Program-made: the position numbers and the translations under genes
Source: Actinomycetes bacterium
Lineage (GTDB): Bacteria > Actinomycetota > Actinomycetes > S36-B12 > UBA10799
Direction: 5' to 3'
DNA: 29,939 bases
NCBI GenBank assembly: GCA_029779995.1
Contig: JAKOZM010000208.1
Span: 1 to 29,939 of the forward strand
In this document: in pieces, positions 8,506 to 16,506 of the stretch
How the letters are laid out: each line of letters starts with the position of its first letter
Numbering within the stretch: the first letter of the stretch is position 1
The notes under the pieces: generated by a model
Told to the model about the DNA's origin: nothing
What the model saw: the letters and a program-made list of their open reading frames with translations, nothing else
The model's database searches: none

Positions 8506-9939
8506 ATGACACGTCATCTCGTGGGGGCGATCGTCGCTCTCTTCACTCTGTTGGCAGGGACCCCGGCCGCCGCGGACACGCAGCCGAGCGTCATCTTTCT
8601 CGGAGACAGCGTGACCGCCGGTTTCGGTTACCTGGGCAAGCAGGAGAACGCTCCGAACGTGGCGGGGAGCGTGAACTCCAGTTTTGCCAACGCCTGGTAC
8701 TTCGGCGACAACAGCCTGTCCGACTGCAACCCGGTGGCGCCGGTGCCCGATGACCGCTGCAGCAACAACAACGTTGCGGGCGCGCCATGGACGGCTGGAC
8801 CGTGGCAGTCGGGGTCCTCCTCACCGTCCGTCGCGTACTCCTACCAGATTGCCGGCAGCCAGAACCCGCAGGCCGCCGCGCCCGTCGAGAACTGGGCGGT
8901 CACGGGCTCCACACCCGCCCAGTGGGACACCGGCGGTCCGTTCAACAGCCAACTCACGTCGATCCAGAACACGTCTGTCGTCATGACACTGGGCGCCAAT
9001 CCGATCCTGGCCAGTTTCCTGCGGATCAAGATCGCGGGGACCGTGGAGACCAGCGGTGCGTGTTCGGGCACCGAGTGGCTTTCCTGGAAAGGGTGGTACG
9101 CCTATCCCCCGGCCACCGTCGTCGACTGCGCCAACCAGCAGTGGGCGCAGAATGAGCAGACCGCGCACCTGGAGAACATCTACAAGACGCTGCTGCAGAA
9201 CAAGAACAAGGTGATGGTCCTGCAGTACTACCGGGCGTGCCCCTGGTCCTTCGGGAACTGGCAGCCGGAAGGCAACCTGATCAACGGGCCGGCGGCAGGC
9301 AACTCCTGCCCCTCTCAACAGCAGCAGGTGTCCGCGTGCCCCACATGCAAGGTCGACGGGACCACCACCCAGTGGGCACAGGCCGTGGCCGCTCAGAACG
9401 CGATGAACGACAACATCGCGGCCGCCGTGGGCGAGGTTCAGCAGTGGGCGGCGGACAATGGGGTGAATCCGGCGAACCTGCAGATCGCCACGCCGGACCA
9501 GAGTGCCTGGGCCGACCACCAGGCGTGGAGCGGTAGCTCGTGGGTGTTCAAGAACGACACCTGGATCCATCCGAGCGCCGCCGGCCACCAACAGTTGGCC
9601 AAGACCGTCACGAGTGCGATGTGCGAGGCGTTCGGACAGTGGTGCGGTCAACAGCCCGCATGGGACCTCACTGCGGCAGTGCCCTCGGCCACGGTCGAGC
9701 AGGATTTGCGGGGCCCGGTGCCCAACCAGGTTGCGAACCGCACGTTCACTGACCTTCCGAACATGACCAAACAGGGCAACGCCGTGGGCTGGGACAGCCT
9801 CACCCCGAAGCTGTGCCGGATCTACCACGGCGGTGTGGCAACCACGAAGCGCGACGGCACCTGCCGGGTGGTGGCCGAGGCCGTGCGCAGTGGCGAGGAG
9901 CAGCGGTACCGGCAAGCTCACCGGATCAGGGTGCGCTGA
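8506..9939 (+). CDS. Secreted SGNH/GDSL-like hydrolase with C-terminal Ig-like domain
   Basis: A 477-residue exported protein. The signal peptide is residues 1-23 (hydrophobic core, then TPAAA before Asp24). The hydrolase domain has block I FLGDSVTAGFGY (Ser35), a block III-like MTLGANP, and the catalytic His in WIHPSAAGHQ (His355). The nearest acidic residue, Asp351, is four residues before the His, not three as in the usual DxxH. Many Cys residues suggest disulfides outside the cell. The last 70 residues (GWDSLTPKLCRI, then DGTCRVVAEA) match the pattern of bacterial Ig-like repeats with a C-x(n)-GTC disulfide. I placed the start at ATG 8506 for the signal peptide and the GAAGGG site before it; an upstream open frame has no such features. 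The substrate is unknown. Confidence 0.86.
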   Translation: MTRHLVGAIVALFTLLAGTPAAADTQPSVIFLGDSVTAGFGYLGKQENAPNVAGSVNSSFANAWYFGDNSLSDCNPVAPVPDDRCSNNNVAGAPWTAGPWQSGSSSPSVAYSYQIAGSQNPQAAAPVENWAVTGSTPAQWDTGGPFNSQLTSIQNTSVVMTLGANPILASFLRIKIAGTVETSGACSGTEWLSWKGWYAYPPATVVDCANQQWAQNEQTAHLENIYKTLLQNKNKVMVLQYYRACPWSFGNWQPEGNLINGPAAGNSCPSQQQQVSACPTCKVDGTTTQWAQAVAAQNAMNDNIAAAVGEVQQWAADNGVNPANLQIATPDQSAWADHQAWSGSSWVFKNDTWIHPSAAGHQQLAKTVTSAMCEAFGQWCGQQPAWDLTAAVPSATVEQDLRGPVPNQVANRTFTDLPNMTKQGNAVGWDSLTPKLCRIYHGGVATTKRDGTCRVVAEAVRSGEEQRYRQAHRIRVR

Positions 9940-9985
9940 CCCCGCCATGGTCGACGCCTTGCCGTGCTCTGGCGCACCCCTGACT

Positions 9986-9991
9986 TACCGT
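9986..9991 (+). promoter_or_regulatory. Possible -10 element of the Wadjet operon
   Basis: TACCGT fits the actinobacterial TANNNT -10 pattern and ends 7 nt before the jetA ATG at 9999, the spacing expected for a leaderless transcript. No convincing -35 is seen. The GGAGG at 9992-9996 lies only 2 nt from that ATG, which is too close for a normal ribosome binding site and also favours leaderless initiation. Confidence 0.35.
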
Positions 9992-9998
9992 GGAGGCG

Positions 9999-11411
9999 AT
10001 GGATCACGACAGTCTGCTCGCCCTGCGCCAGCACCACCCCGCGTGGCACCTCCTGCGCGCCGACAACGCTGCGCTGGTGGCCACAACGCTGCACCGCGTG
10101 TTCGTGGCCGACAACACCCGCACGATCGGGCACCGCGCCCTGACCGAGGCCCTCGATGACGACCTTTACGGCATCCGCGCCACGAATCCAGGTGCGTACC
10201 CCAAGGACGCCGCGGAGTATCTGAGCGACTGGTCGGGTGCCGATCGGGGATGGCTGCGCAAGTTCTACCCGCCCGACTCCGACGAGCCGCACTACGACCT
10301 CAGCCCGGCGGCCGAGAAGGCGCTGCTGTGGCTGGACAGCCTCGGGCAGCGCAGCTTCGTGGGCACCGAGTCGCGCCTGAAGACGATGTTCGACCTGCTA
10401 CGACAGATGGTGGAGGGCACCGAGACGGACCCGGCCGAACGGATCCGGACCCTGCGCGAGCGTCGAGCCACGATCGATGCCCAGATCGCGGCGATCGAGA
10501 CCGGCGAGCTGACGCTGCTGGACGACACCGGGCTACGCGACCGGTATCAGCAGTTCGCGGCCACCGCCAAAGCCCTGCTCGGGGACTTCCGGCAAGTGGA
10601 GGAGAACTTCCGCCAGCTCGATCGCGGGGTGCGGGAGAAGATCGCCACCTGGCAGGGATCGCGCGGCGCCCTGCTCGAGGAGGTTTTCGGGGAGCGCGAC
10701 TCGATCTCCGGCTCGGACCAGGGAGTCAGCTTCGTGGCCTTCTGGGACTTCTTGATGTCCTCGGCACGCCAGGAGGAGTTCGAGCAGCTGCTGGGTCAGG
10801 TGCTGGACCTGCCGGCGATCAGCGACGGTGACGACCAGATTCGCTACGTGCTCCACGATTGGCTCAAGGCAGGCGACGCTGTCCAGCGCACGGTCGCCCA
10901 CCTCTCGCGGCAACTGCGCCGCTTCCTCGATGACCAGGCCTACATGCAGAACCGGCGGATCGCCGAACTGATCCGCAGCGTCGAGGCTCACGCCCTGCAG
11001 GTGCGAGACGCGCAGCCGGGTGGGAGCTTCGCACAGCTGGCAGGCACCCGCGCGGAGATCGCGATGCCGATGGCCCGGCCGCTGCATGCCCCGCAGGCTG
11101 CGATCAGCATCGACGATGTGGAGGTGGCAGAGGCCGACGACGAGGCCGAACCCGAAGCCCTGTTCAACTACTTCGTCGTGGATCCCGCTCGGCTGCGCAC
11201 GCGCATCTCCGAAGCGCTGCGCGAGGCCGACCAGGTGACGGTTGGCGCGCTGATCGCCGAGCACGGTCTGCAGCAGGGACTGGCTGAGATCGTGACGTAC
11301 TTGAACATCGCCGACGATGACGCGGGGGCCGTCTTCACCGACGAGTCGGAACAGATCGACTACCAGCACGCCCGCATTCCCAAAGTCATCTTCACCGGAG
11401 GTGAGCAGTGA
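9999..11411 (+). CDS. jetA: Wadjet system protein JetA (DUF3375)
   Basis: A 470-residue DUF3375 protein. In Wadjet, JetA is the kleisin-like subunit that bridges the JetC SMC heads. The N-terminus MDHDSLLALRQHHPAWHLLRADNAALVATTL is typical of the family, and the C-terminus carries a winged-helix-like segment (DPARLRTRISEAL...VTVGALIAEHGLQQGLAEIVTYLNIA). The middle is helical and charged (about 150-210, TLRERRATIDAQIAAIETGEL). ATG 9999 is preferred because family members start in this way; GTG 9990 in the same frame is an alternative. It is the first gene of a four-gene operon and its end overlaps jetB by 4 bp. Function in this host is inferred from the intact gene set and order. Confidence 0.93.
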   Translation: MDHDSLLALRQHHPAWHLLRADNAALVATTLHRVFVADNTRTIGHRALTEALDDDLYGIRATNPGAYPKDAAEYLSDWSGADRGWLRKFYPPDSDEPHYDLSPAAEKALLWLDSLGQRSFVGTESRLKTMFDLLRQMVEGTETDPAERIRTLRERRATIDAQIAAIETGELTLLDDTGLRDRYQQFAATAKALLGDFRQVEENFRQLDRGVREKIATWQGSRGALLEEVFGERDSISGSDQGVSFVAFWDFLMSSARQEEFEQLLGQVLDLPAISDGDDQIRYVLHDWLKAGDAVQRTVAHLSRQLRRFLDDQAYMQNRRIAELIRSVEAHALQVRDAQPGGSFAQLAGTRAEIAMPMARPLHAPQAAISIDDVEVAEADDEAEPEALFNYFVVDPARLRTRISEALREADQVTVGALIAEHGLQQGLAEIVTYLNIADDDAGAVFTDESEQIDYQHARIPKVIFTGGEQ

Positions 11412-11980
11412 CCGAGCCGACAATCGCCGATGCGGCGATCCCGCTGTTGCGCGGGGTGGTGTACGCCGACACCCATCCTGGAGCGTGGCAGGCGCTGCTC
11501 GCGATCCCGGCGCAGGTGCGCGACTATCTGGCGACCATCGGCCTCGAGGTGCTGATCGACGAGTCGGAGGGCCATGCCTTCCTGCGTAATGCCGTAGCCG
11601 GCCCGGAGGAGACCGAGATGCCCCGGCTGATCGCCCGCCGGCCCCTCACCTACCGGGTGAGCCTGCTTCTGGTGCTCCTGCGCCGGCGCCTGCTGGAGCT
11701 CGACTCACAAGGCGACCAGACCCGCCTGATCGTCACGCGCGACGACGCCGTGGACCTCGTCCGGACCTACCATCCGGCGCGGCTGAACGAGGCCCGCCTC
11801 AGCGACGAGGTGGAAGCCGACCTGCGCAAGATCGTGGAGTTGGGATTCGCGCGAACCCTGCGCGACCAGCCCCACACCTATGAGGTCCGGCGCATCATCA
11901 AGGCGTTCGTGGACGCCCAGTGGCTGGCCGAGTTCGACGCGAAACTGGCCGAGTACCAGCGCCTCGGAGCGCCAGCATGA
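11408..11980 (+). CDS. jetB: Wadjet system protein JetB (DUF4194)
   Basis: A 190-residue DUF4194 protein, equivalent to the MukE/KITE-type winged-helix subunit of SMC complexes. It binds the JetA kleisin in known Wadjet complexes. Characteristic segments are ATIGLEVLIDESEGHAFLRN (about 39-58), PRLIARRPLTYRVSLLLVLLRRRLLELD (73-100), and a C-terminal winged helix ending YEVRRIIKAFVDAQWLAEFDAKLAEY. The GTG at 11408 overlaps the jetA stop (GTGA), and the jetB stop overlaps the jetC ATG, so expression is stoichiometrically coupled. No sequence oddity is visible. Confidence 0.93.
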   Translation: MTEPTIADAAIPLLRGVVYADTHPGAWQALLAIPAQVRDYLATIGLEVLIDESEGHAFLRNAVAGPEETEMPRLIARRPLTYRVSLLLVLLRRRLLELDSQGDQTRLIVTRDDAVDLVRTYHPARLNEARLSDEVEADLRKIVELGFARTLRDQPHTYEVRRIIKAFVDAQWLAEFDAKLAEYQRLGAPA

Positions 11981-14900
11981 CCGACATGATGGAACTCGAC
12001 CTCTACGATGCCGCCAACAGCGGTTTCCGGCTGCACCGCCTGGAGATCTTCAACTGGGGCACGTTCCACGAGCGGGTCTGGACATTGGACCTCGATGGCG
12101 ACAACGCCCTGGTCACCGGCAACATCGGTTCCGGCAAGTCCACGCTGGTCGATGCGATCACCACGTTGCTGGTGCCACCGAGCAAGGTGTCGTACAACAA
12201 GGCCGCCGGCGCCGAGCATCGCGAGCGCACCGTGAGCTCCTACGTACACGGGCATTTCAAGAGCGAGCGGAGCGAGACGACCGGGACGGCCAAACCCGTG
12301 GCACTGCGCGGGGCGGGCAGCTACAGCGTCCTGCTGGCACGCTTCTTCAATGTCGCCCTGCAGCAGACGGTCACGCTGGCCCAGGTCTTCTGGTTCGCCG
12401 ACCGCAGCGGCAAACCCTCGCGGCTGTACGCGGTCTGCGACGAGCCCCTGAGCATCGCCTCGGACTTCGCCGACGTGGGCCCCGACCTGGCCCGGCTGCG
12501 TCGGCATCTGCGCGACCGGCAGGCCACCCTGCACGACAGCTTCAACAAGTACGCCGCCGACTTCCGGCGCCGCATGGGTATCGCCCACCCGCAGGCTCTC
12601 GAGCTCTTTCACCAGACCGTATCCATGAAGTCCGTGGGCAATCTGACGGACTTCGTGCGTACTCACATGCTCGAACCACCCGACGTCAGCGAGCGCATCA
12701 CCAGTCTCATCGAGCACTTCCAGGACCTGACCAAGGCCCACGACGCCGTGGTGGACGCCCGCCGACAGGTGCAGGCGCTGACGCCCTTGGTGGAGAAGCT
12801 GGACCAGTGCGAGACAGCCGCCGGGCAGGCGGGGGCGAAACGGGAGGTCCGCGAGGCGCTCACCCCCTACTTCACCTCACGCAAGATCGAACTTCTGGAT
12901 ACCCGCATCGAGCGCACCGGCACTGATCGCGCGGCACTGCTGGAACGCCGGGTGCGCGCCGAGCAGCACCTGCGCGACATCGAACGCGAGGAACACGACC
13001 TGCACACGGCCATCCGCGACAACGGTGGCGAGCGGATCATGGCCCTCGAGAGTGACATCGCGGACCTCAGCGCGAGCCGGGACCGCAAGAAGGTGGAGCA
13101 TGGCCAATATGTGGGCCTGTGTGAGCAGGTCGGGGTGGCGCCGGCCACCGATGAGCAGACGTTGTCCGACCAGCGGCGGATGTTGCACGACCTGCAGGAG
13201 CAACTCACCGGTGACAAGACCCGCATGGAGAACGAGGCGACTGAGCGGGCGGTGACATTGCGCGACGCGCAGAACCGCCTGGATGAGGTCGAAGCCGAGC
13301 TCAAGGGTTTGGCTGATCGCAGCAGCAGCATCGACCAGCAGATGATCACCATCCGCACCCTGCTGTGCCAGGGGGTCGGCCTGGAGGACACCGACATCCC
13401 GTTCGCCGGGGAGTTGCTGCGGGTCACCGACGCCGCGTGGGAACCTGCTGCCGAACGCCTGCTGCGCGGCTTCGCCCTATCGCTGCTGGTACGCGACGAG
13501 AACTACGCCGACGTCGCCGACTGGGTCGATCGGACCAATCTGCGTGGACGTGTCGTGTACTTCCGGGTGCGTGAACCCGCGCCCGGCCAGCCGGTCAGCG
13601 ACCCACGCTCACTGGTCCACAGACTCGAAGTGCGCCCCGGGACCCCCTTCAGCCGCTGGCTGGACGCGGAGGTCACCCGCCGGTTCGACCTGGTGTGTGC
13701 CACCACACCACAGGAGTTCCGCGCCGAACGCCGGGCCATCACGCGCAACGGGCAGATCAAGAGCGGCGGGGAACGTCACGAGAAGGACGACCGCCGCACG
13801 CTCGGCGACCGGCGCTGGTTCGTGCTCGGTTGGGACAACACCGCCAAGCGCAAAGCCCTGGAGCAGCAGCGGGTGCAGGCCAGTGGGCTCGTGGCGACCT
13901 GGCAGGCCGAACAACAGGCCCTGCGATCGGCCATGCACGGGATCGACGTGCGCAGCCAGCAGGTGTTCGCCCTGCTGCAACCACGCACGTGGGCGGCCCT
14001 GGACTGGCGCAGCGACGCCACCCGGCTGGAGTCGGTCCGTGAGCAGTTGCGTGATCTGCGCGAAGCCGACGACACGCTGCGTGGGCTCAATACGCAACTC
14101 GAGCAGGTCCAGCAACAGCGAACGGCTGCGCGTGCCCAGTTCAGTTCACTGGATCAGCGCCTGGGCGACCTCAACGGCAGACTGGAGCGCGACGAATCCA
14201 TGGTGCAGGAGTTGCGCCTCCTGCCCGCAGCGACGGAGGAGCAGCGCGCTGCGGTTGCGTCCTTGGAGCCCGCCGCTCTGCGGGTGGAGAGCTGTGACAG
14301 CGCCGAGCGCACCATTCGCCTGGAACTGCAGGCGGAGATCGACAAGCTCGACGAGCGCTTCAAACGGCTCAGTTCGGGCATCGTCGCCGCCATGGGCGAG
14401 TTCGGCAACGCATGGCCCCTTCTGGCACAGGAGATGGACGTGGCTGTGGAGGCGGGTCACGAGTACCGGTCGTTGCTGCAGCGGCTGCTCGCCGACGATC
14501 TGCCGCGCTTCGAGGCAGATTTCAAGAAGGCTCTGAACACCCAAGCGATCCGGGAAGTGGTGGGATTCCGCACGGCCCTGGAGACGGCTCGGGAGGAGAT
14601 CAAGCGCCGCGTCGCGGACATCAACCGCTCCTTGCACGACATTCCCTACCAGCCGCAGACCTACATCCGGCTGGAGCCCACGCCCACCACCGATGCTGAC
14701 GTGCGCGACTTCCGTTCGCAGTTGACCGCCTGTACCGAGGACACCGTCACGGGGTCCGGCGACGACCAGTATTCCGAGGCCAAGTTCCTGCAGGTCAAGC
14801 AGATCGTCAGTCGCCTGCAGGGCCGCGACGGGCGCACCGAGCAGGATCGGCGGTGGACCGCGAAGGTCACCGACGTGCGCAACTGGTTCACGTTCGCGGC

Positions 14901-15303
14901 CAGCGAGCGACGTATCGAGGACGACAGCGAACACGAGCACTACACCGACTCCGGCGGCAAGTCCGGCGGGCAGAAGGAGAAGCTGGCGTACACGATCCTG
15001 GCTGCGAGCCTGGCCTATCAGTTCGGCCTGGTGGGTGGGCGCGGGCAGACCCGGACGTTCCGGTTCGTCGTGATCGACGAGGCGTTCGGACGCGGGTCCG
15101 ACGACTCCGCGCAGTTCGGCCTCGAGCTGTTCCGCCGTCTCGACCTGCAGCTGCTGGTCGTCACCCCACTGCAGAAGATCCACATCATCGAGCCGTACGT
15201 GGCGCACGTGGGGTTCGTGCACACCGACGGCGGCACCACCTCCAAACTGCGCACGCTCACCATGGCGCAGTACCACGAAGGCCGGCTGCGGCACACCCCA
15301 TGA
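11977..15303 (+). CDS. jetC: Wadjet system SMC-like ATPase JetC
   Basis: A 1108-residue SMC/MukB-like ATPase, the DNA loop-extruding motor of Wadjet. Walker A is GNIGSGKST (48-56, Lys54), the ABC signature is SGGKSGGQKEK (992-1002), and Walker B is RFVVIDEAFGRG (1029-1040, Asp1034, Glu1035). Between them lie two long coiled-coil arms (about 260-460 and 640-790) around a central hinge-like globular part (about 470-620). The true start is ATG 11977, overlapping the jetB stop; the frame stays open upstream but there it only shadows jetB. All ATPase motifs are intact. Known Wadjet complexes sense small circular DNA by extrusion and present it to JetD. Confidence 0.95.
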   Translation: MTDMMELDLYDAANSGFRLHRLEIFNWGTFHERVWTLDLDGDNALVTGNIGSGKSTLVDAITTLLVPPSKVSYNKAAGAEHRERTVSSYVHGHFKSERSETTGTAKPVALRGAGSYSVLLARFFNVALQQTVTLAQVFWFADRSGKPSRLYAVCDEPLSIASDFADVGPDLARLRRHLRDRQATLHDSFNKYAADFRRRMGIAHPQALELFHQTVSMKSVGNLTDFVRTHMLEPPDVSERITSLIEHFQDLTKAHDAVVDARRQVQALTPLVEKLDQCETAAGQAGAKREVREALTPYFTSRKIELLDTRIERTGTDRAALLERRVRAEQHLRDIEREEHDLHTAIRDNGGERIMALESDIADLSASRDRKKVEHGQYVGLCEQVGVAPATDEQTLSDQRRMLHDLQEQLTGDKTRMENEATERAVTLRDAQNRLDEVEAELKGLADRSSSIDQQMITIRTLLCQGVGLEDTDIPFAGELLRVTDAAWEPAAERLLRGFALSLLVRDENYADVADWVDRTNLRGRVVYFRVREPAPGQPVSDPRSLVHRLEVRPGTPFSRWLDAEVTRRFDLVCATTPQEFRAERRAITRNGQIKSGGERHEKDDRRTLGDRRWFVLGWDNTAKRKALEQQRVQASGLVATWQAEQQALRSAMHGIDVRSQQVFALLQPRTWAALDWRSDATRLESVREQLRDLREADDTLRGLNTQLEQVQQQRTAARAQFSSLDQRLGDLNGRLERDESMVQELRLLPAATEEQRAAVASLEPAALRVESCDSAERTIRLELQAEIDKLDERFKRLSSGIVAAMGEFGNAWPLLAQEMDVAVEAGHEYRSLLQRLLADDLPRFEADFKKALNTQAIREVVGFRTALETAREEIKRRVADINRSLHDIPYQPQTYIRLEPTPTTDADVRDFRSQLTACTEDTVTGSGDDQYSEAKFLQVKQIVSRLQGRDGRTEQDRRWTAKVTDVRNWFTFAASERRIEDDSEHEHYTDSGGKSGGQKEKLAYTILAASLAYQFGLVGGRGQTRTFRFVVIDEAFGRGSDDSAQFGLELFRRLDLQLLVVTPLQKIHIIEPYVAHVGFVHTDGGTTSKLRTLTMAQYHEGRLRHTP

Positions 15304-16472
15304 CCTGGACCACACCGGCGCAGGTCCGGGCGGCGGTGCAGCGCCACTGGGACAGCGGTGCCCTGCTGAGGGCCCGTGTCCCCGGCTACGAAGGCACGCA
15401 GTTCCCGCTGGCCGTGCGGCTGCGGCGACCACGCGCGGCGGACCTGAGCCATCGCTGGGACGAGGTGGCGGCGTGGGCACAGGAGCTGCTGCGCGCGGAC
15501 ACCCTCCGGGTGGAGACCGCCCCGATCGCGCACAAGACGCTGGGCACGCAGCGCCTGCCCGTGACGGCCTGGCTGGACACGCCCGAGCGGGCCCTGGGGC
15601 TGATCCGGCGCACCCGCGACGCGGCCCGCTTCGACGCGCTGATCGCCGACACCGACCCGTTGAATCTGGACTGGGCTGCCCAGCACCCCCTGCAGCTGCT
15701 CGAGATCGGTGAGCAGTGGACCGCGGTACAGGCCGTCGCCGCCTGGTTACGAGACCATCCCGACTCCGGGCTCTACGTGCGGCAGGCCGAGATCCCCGGC
15801 GCCCACACCAAGACCATGGAGGACCACAAGCGGACCCTGGCCGACCTCGTCCCGGGTGCGGCGAGCAGCGGCCCGGGCTGGTTCGAGCGTCGCTACGGGT
15901 TCCGCTCTCCCCCGCCGCAGGTGCGCTTCCGCGTGCTGGACCGGCAGTTGTGTCTGCTGCCCGGTGTCACCGACCTGACGCTGAGCGGGCCGGACTTCCT
16001 CCGGCTGTGCCCCGCGGCGAGCACCGTGTTCGTTACCGAGAACCTCACGAACTTCCTGAGCTTCCCGGACGTCGCAGACAGTGTGCTTGTATTCGGCGCG
16101 GGCAACGAGGCGCCCGAACTACTGGCCGGCCTCAACGCCGAGCAGGTCGTCTACTGGGGGGACATCGACACCTACGGATTCGCCATCCTGGACCGGTTCC
16201 GCGCCCGCCTGCCACACACCCGCAGCCTGCTCATGGACATGGCGACGCTGCTGGACCATCGGGCCATGTGGGTACACGAGAAGACCCAGGTCAGCCGCGA
16301 CCTGCCCCACCTGACACCCGCTGAGCAGCAGGTGTACGACACATTGCGCACCGACGCCCTCGGCCCGCACATCCGCCTGGAACAGGAGCGCATCGGCTTC
16401 GCCTACCTGCGGGCTGCGGTGAGCGGCGGATCAGATCCGACCCATGTACGAGCAGATCGCCGACGGTTTTAG
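15300..16472 (+). CDS. jetD: Wadjet nuclease JetD (DUF3322/DUF2220, TOPRIM)
   Basis: A 390-residue protein, usual JetD length. The N-terminal part (1-180) is the DUF3322-type arm. The C-terminal DUF2220 half is a topoisomerase VI-like TOPRIM nuclease domain: the conserved Glu is in FVTENLTNFLSFP (Glu247) and the DxD is in YWGDIDTYGF (Asp288, Asp290). The family end RLEQERIGFAYLRAAV is present, followed by a basic tail of about 16 residues (THVRADRRRF) that I do not see as a family feature. The ATG overlaps the jetC stop (ATGA). JetD cleaves circular plasmid DNA in characterised systems. All metal-binding acidic residues are intact, so the system looks functional. Confidence 0.94.
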   Translation: MTWTTPAQVRAAVQRHWDSGALLRARVPGYEGTQFPLAVRLRRPRAADLSHRWDEVAAWAQELLRADTLRVETAPIAHKTLGTQRLPVTAWLDTPERALGLIRRTRDAARFDALIADTDPLNLDWAAQHPLQLLEIGEQWTAVQAVAAWLRDHPDSGLYVRQAEIPGAHTKTMEDHKRTLADLVPGAASSGPGWFERRYGFRSPPPQVRFRVLDRQLCLLPGVTDLTLSGPDFLRLCPAASTVFVTENLTNFLSFPDVADSVLVFGAGNEAPELLAGLNAEQVVYWGDIDTYGFAILDRFRARLPHTRSLLMDMATLLDHRAMWVHEKTQVSRDLPHLTPAEQQVYDTLRTDALGPHIRLEQERIGFAYLRAAVSGGSDPTHVRADRRRF

Positions 16473-16506
16473 GATCGAAGCACATCGCCATGAGTGAGGG
16501 GCTGCA

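Noticed and set aside
8821..9948. 375-residue open frame antisense to the secreted SGNH hydrolase
   Set aside because: No signal, no family motif, and the opposite strand encodes a clear exported hydrolase.
14146..15480. 444-residue open frame antisense to jetC
   Set aside because: Shadow frame opposite the SMC signature and Walker B coding region; composition is Arg/Gly/Pro noise.
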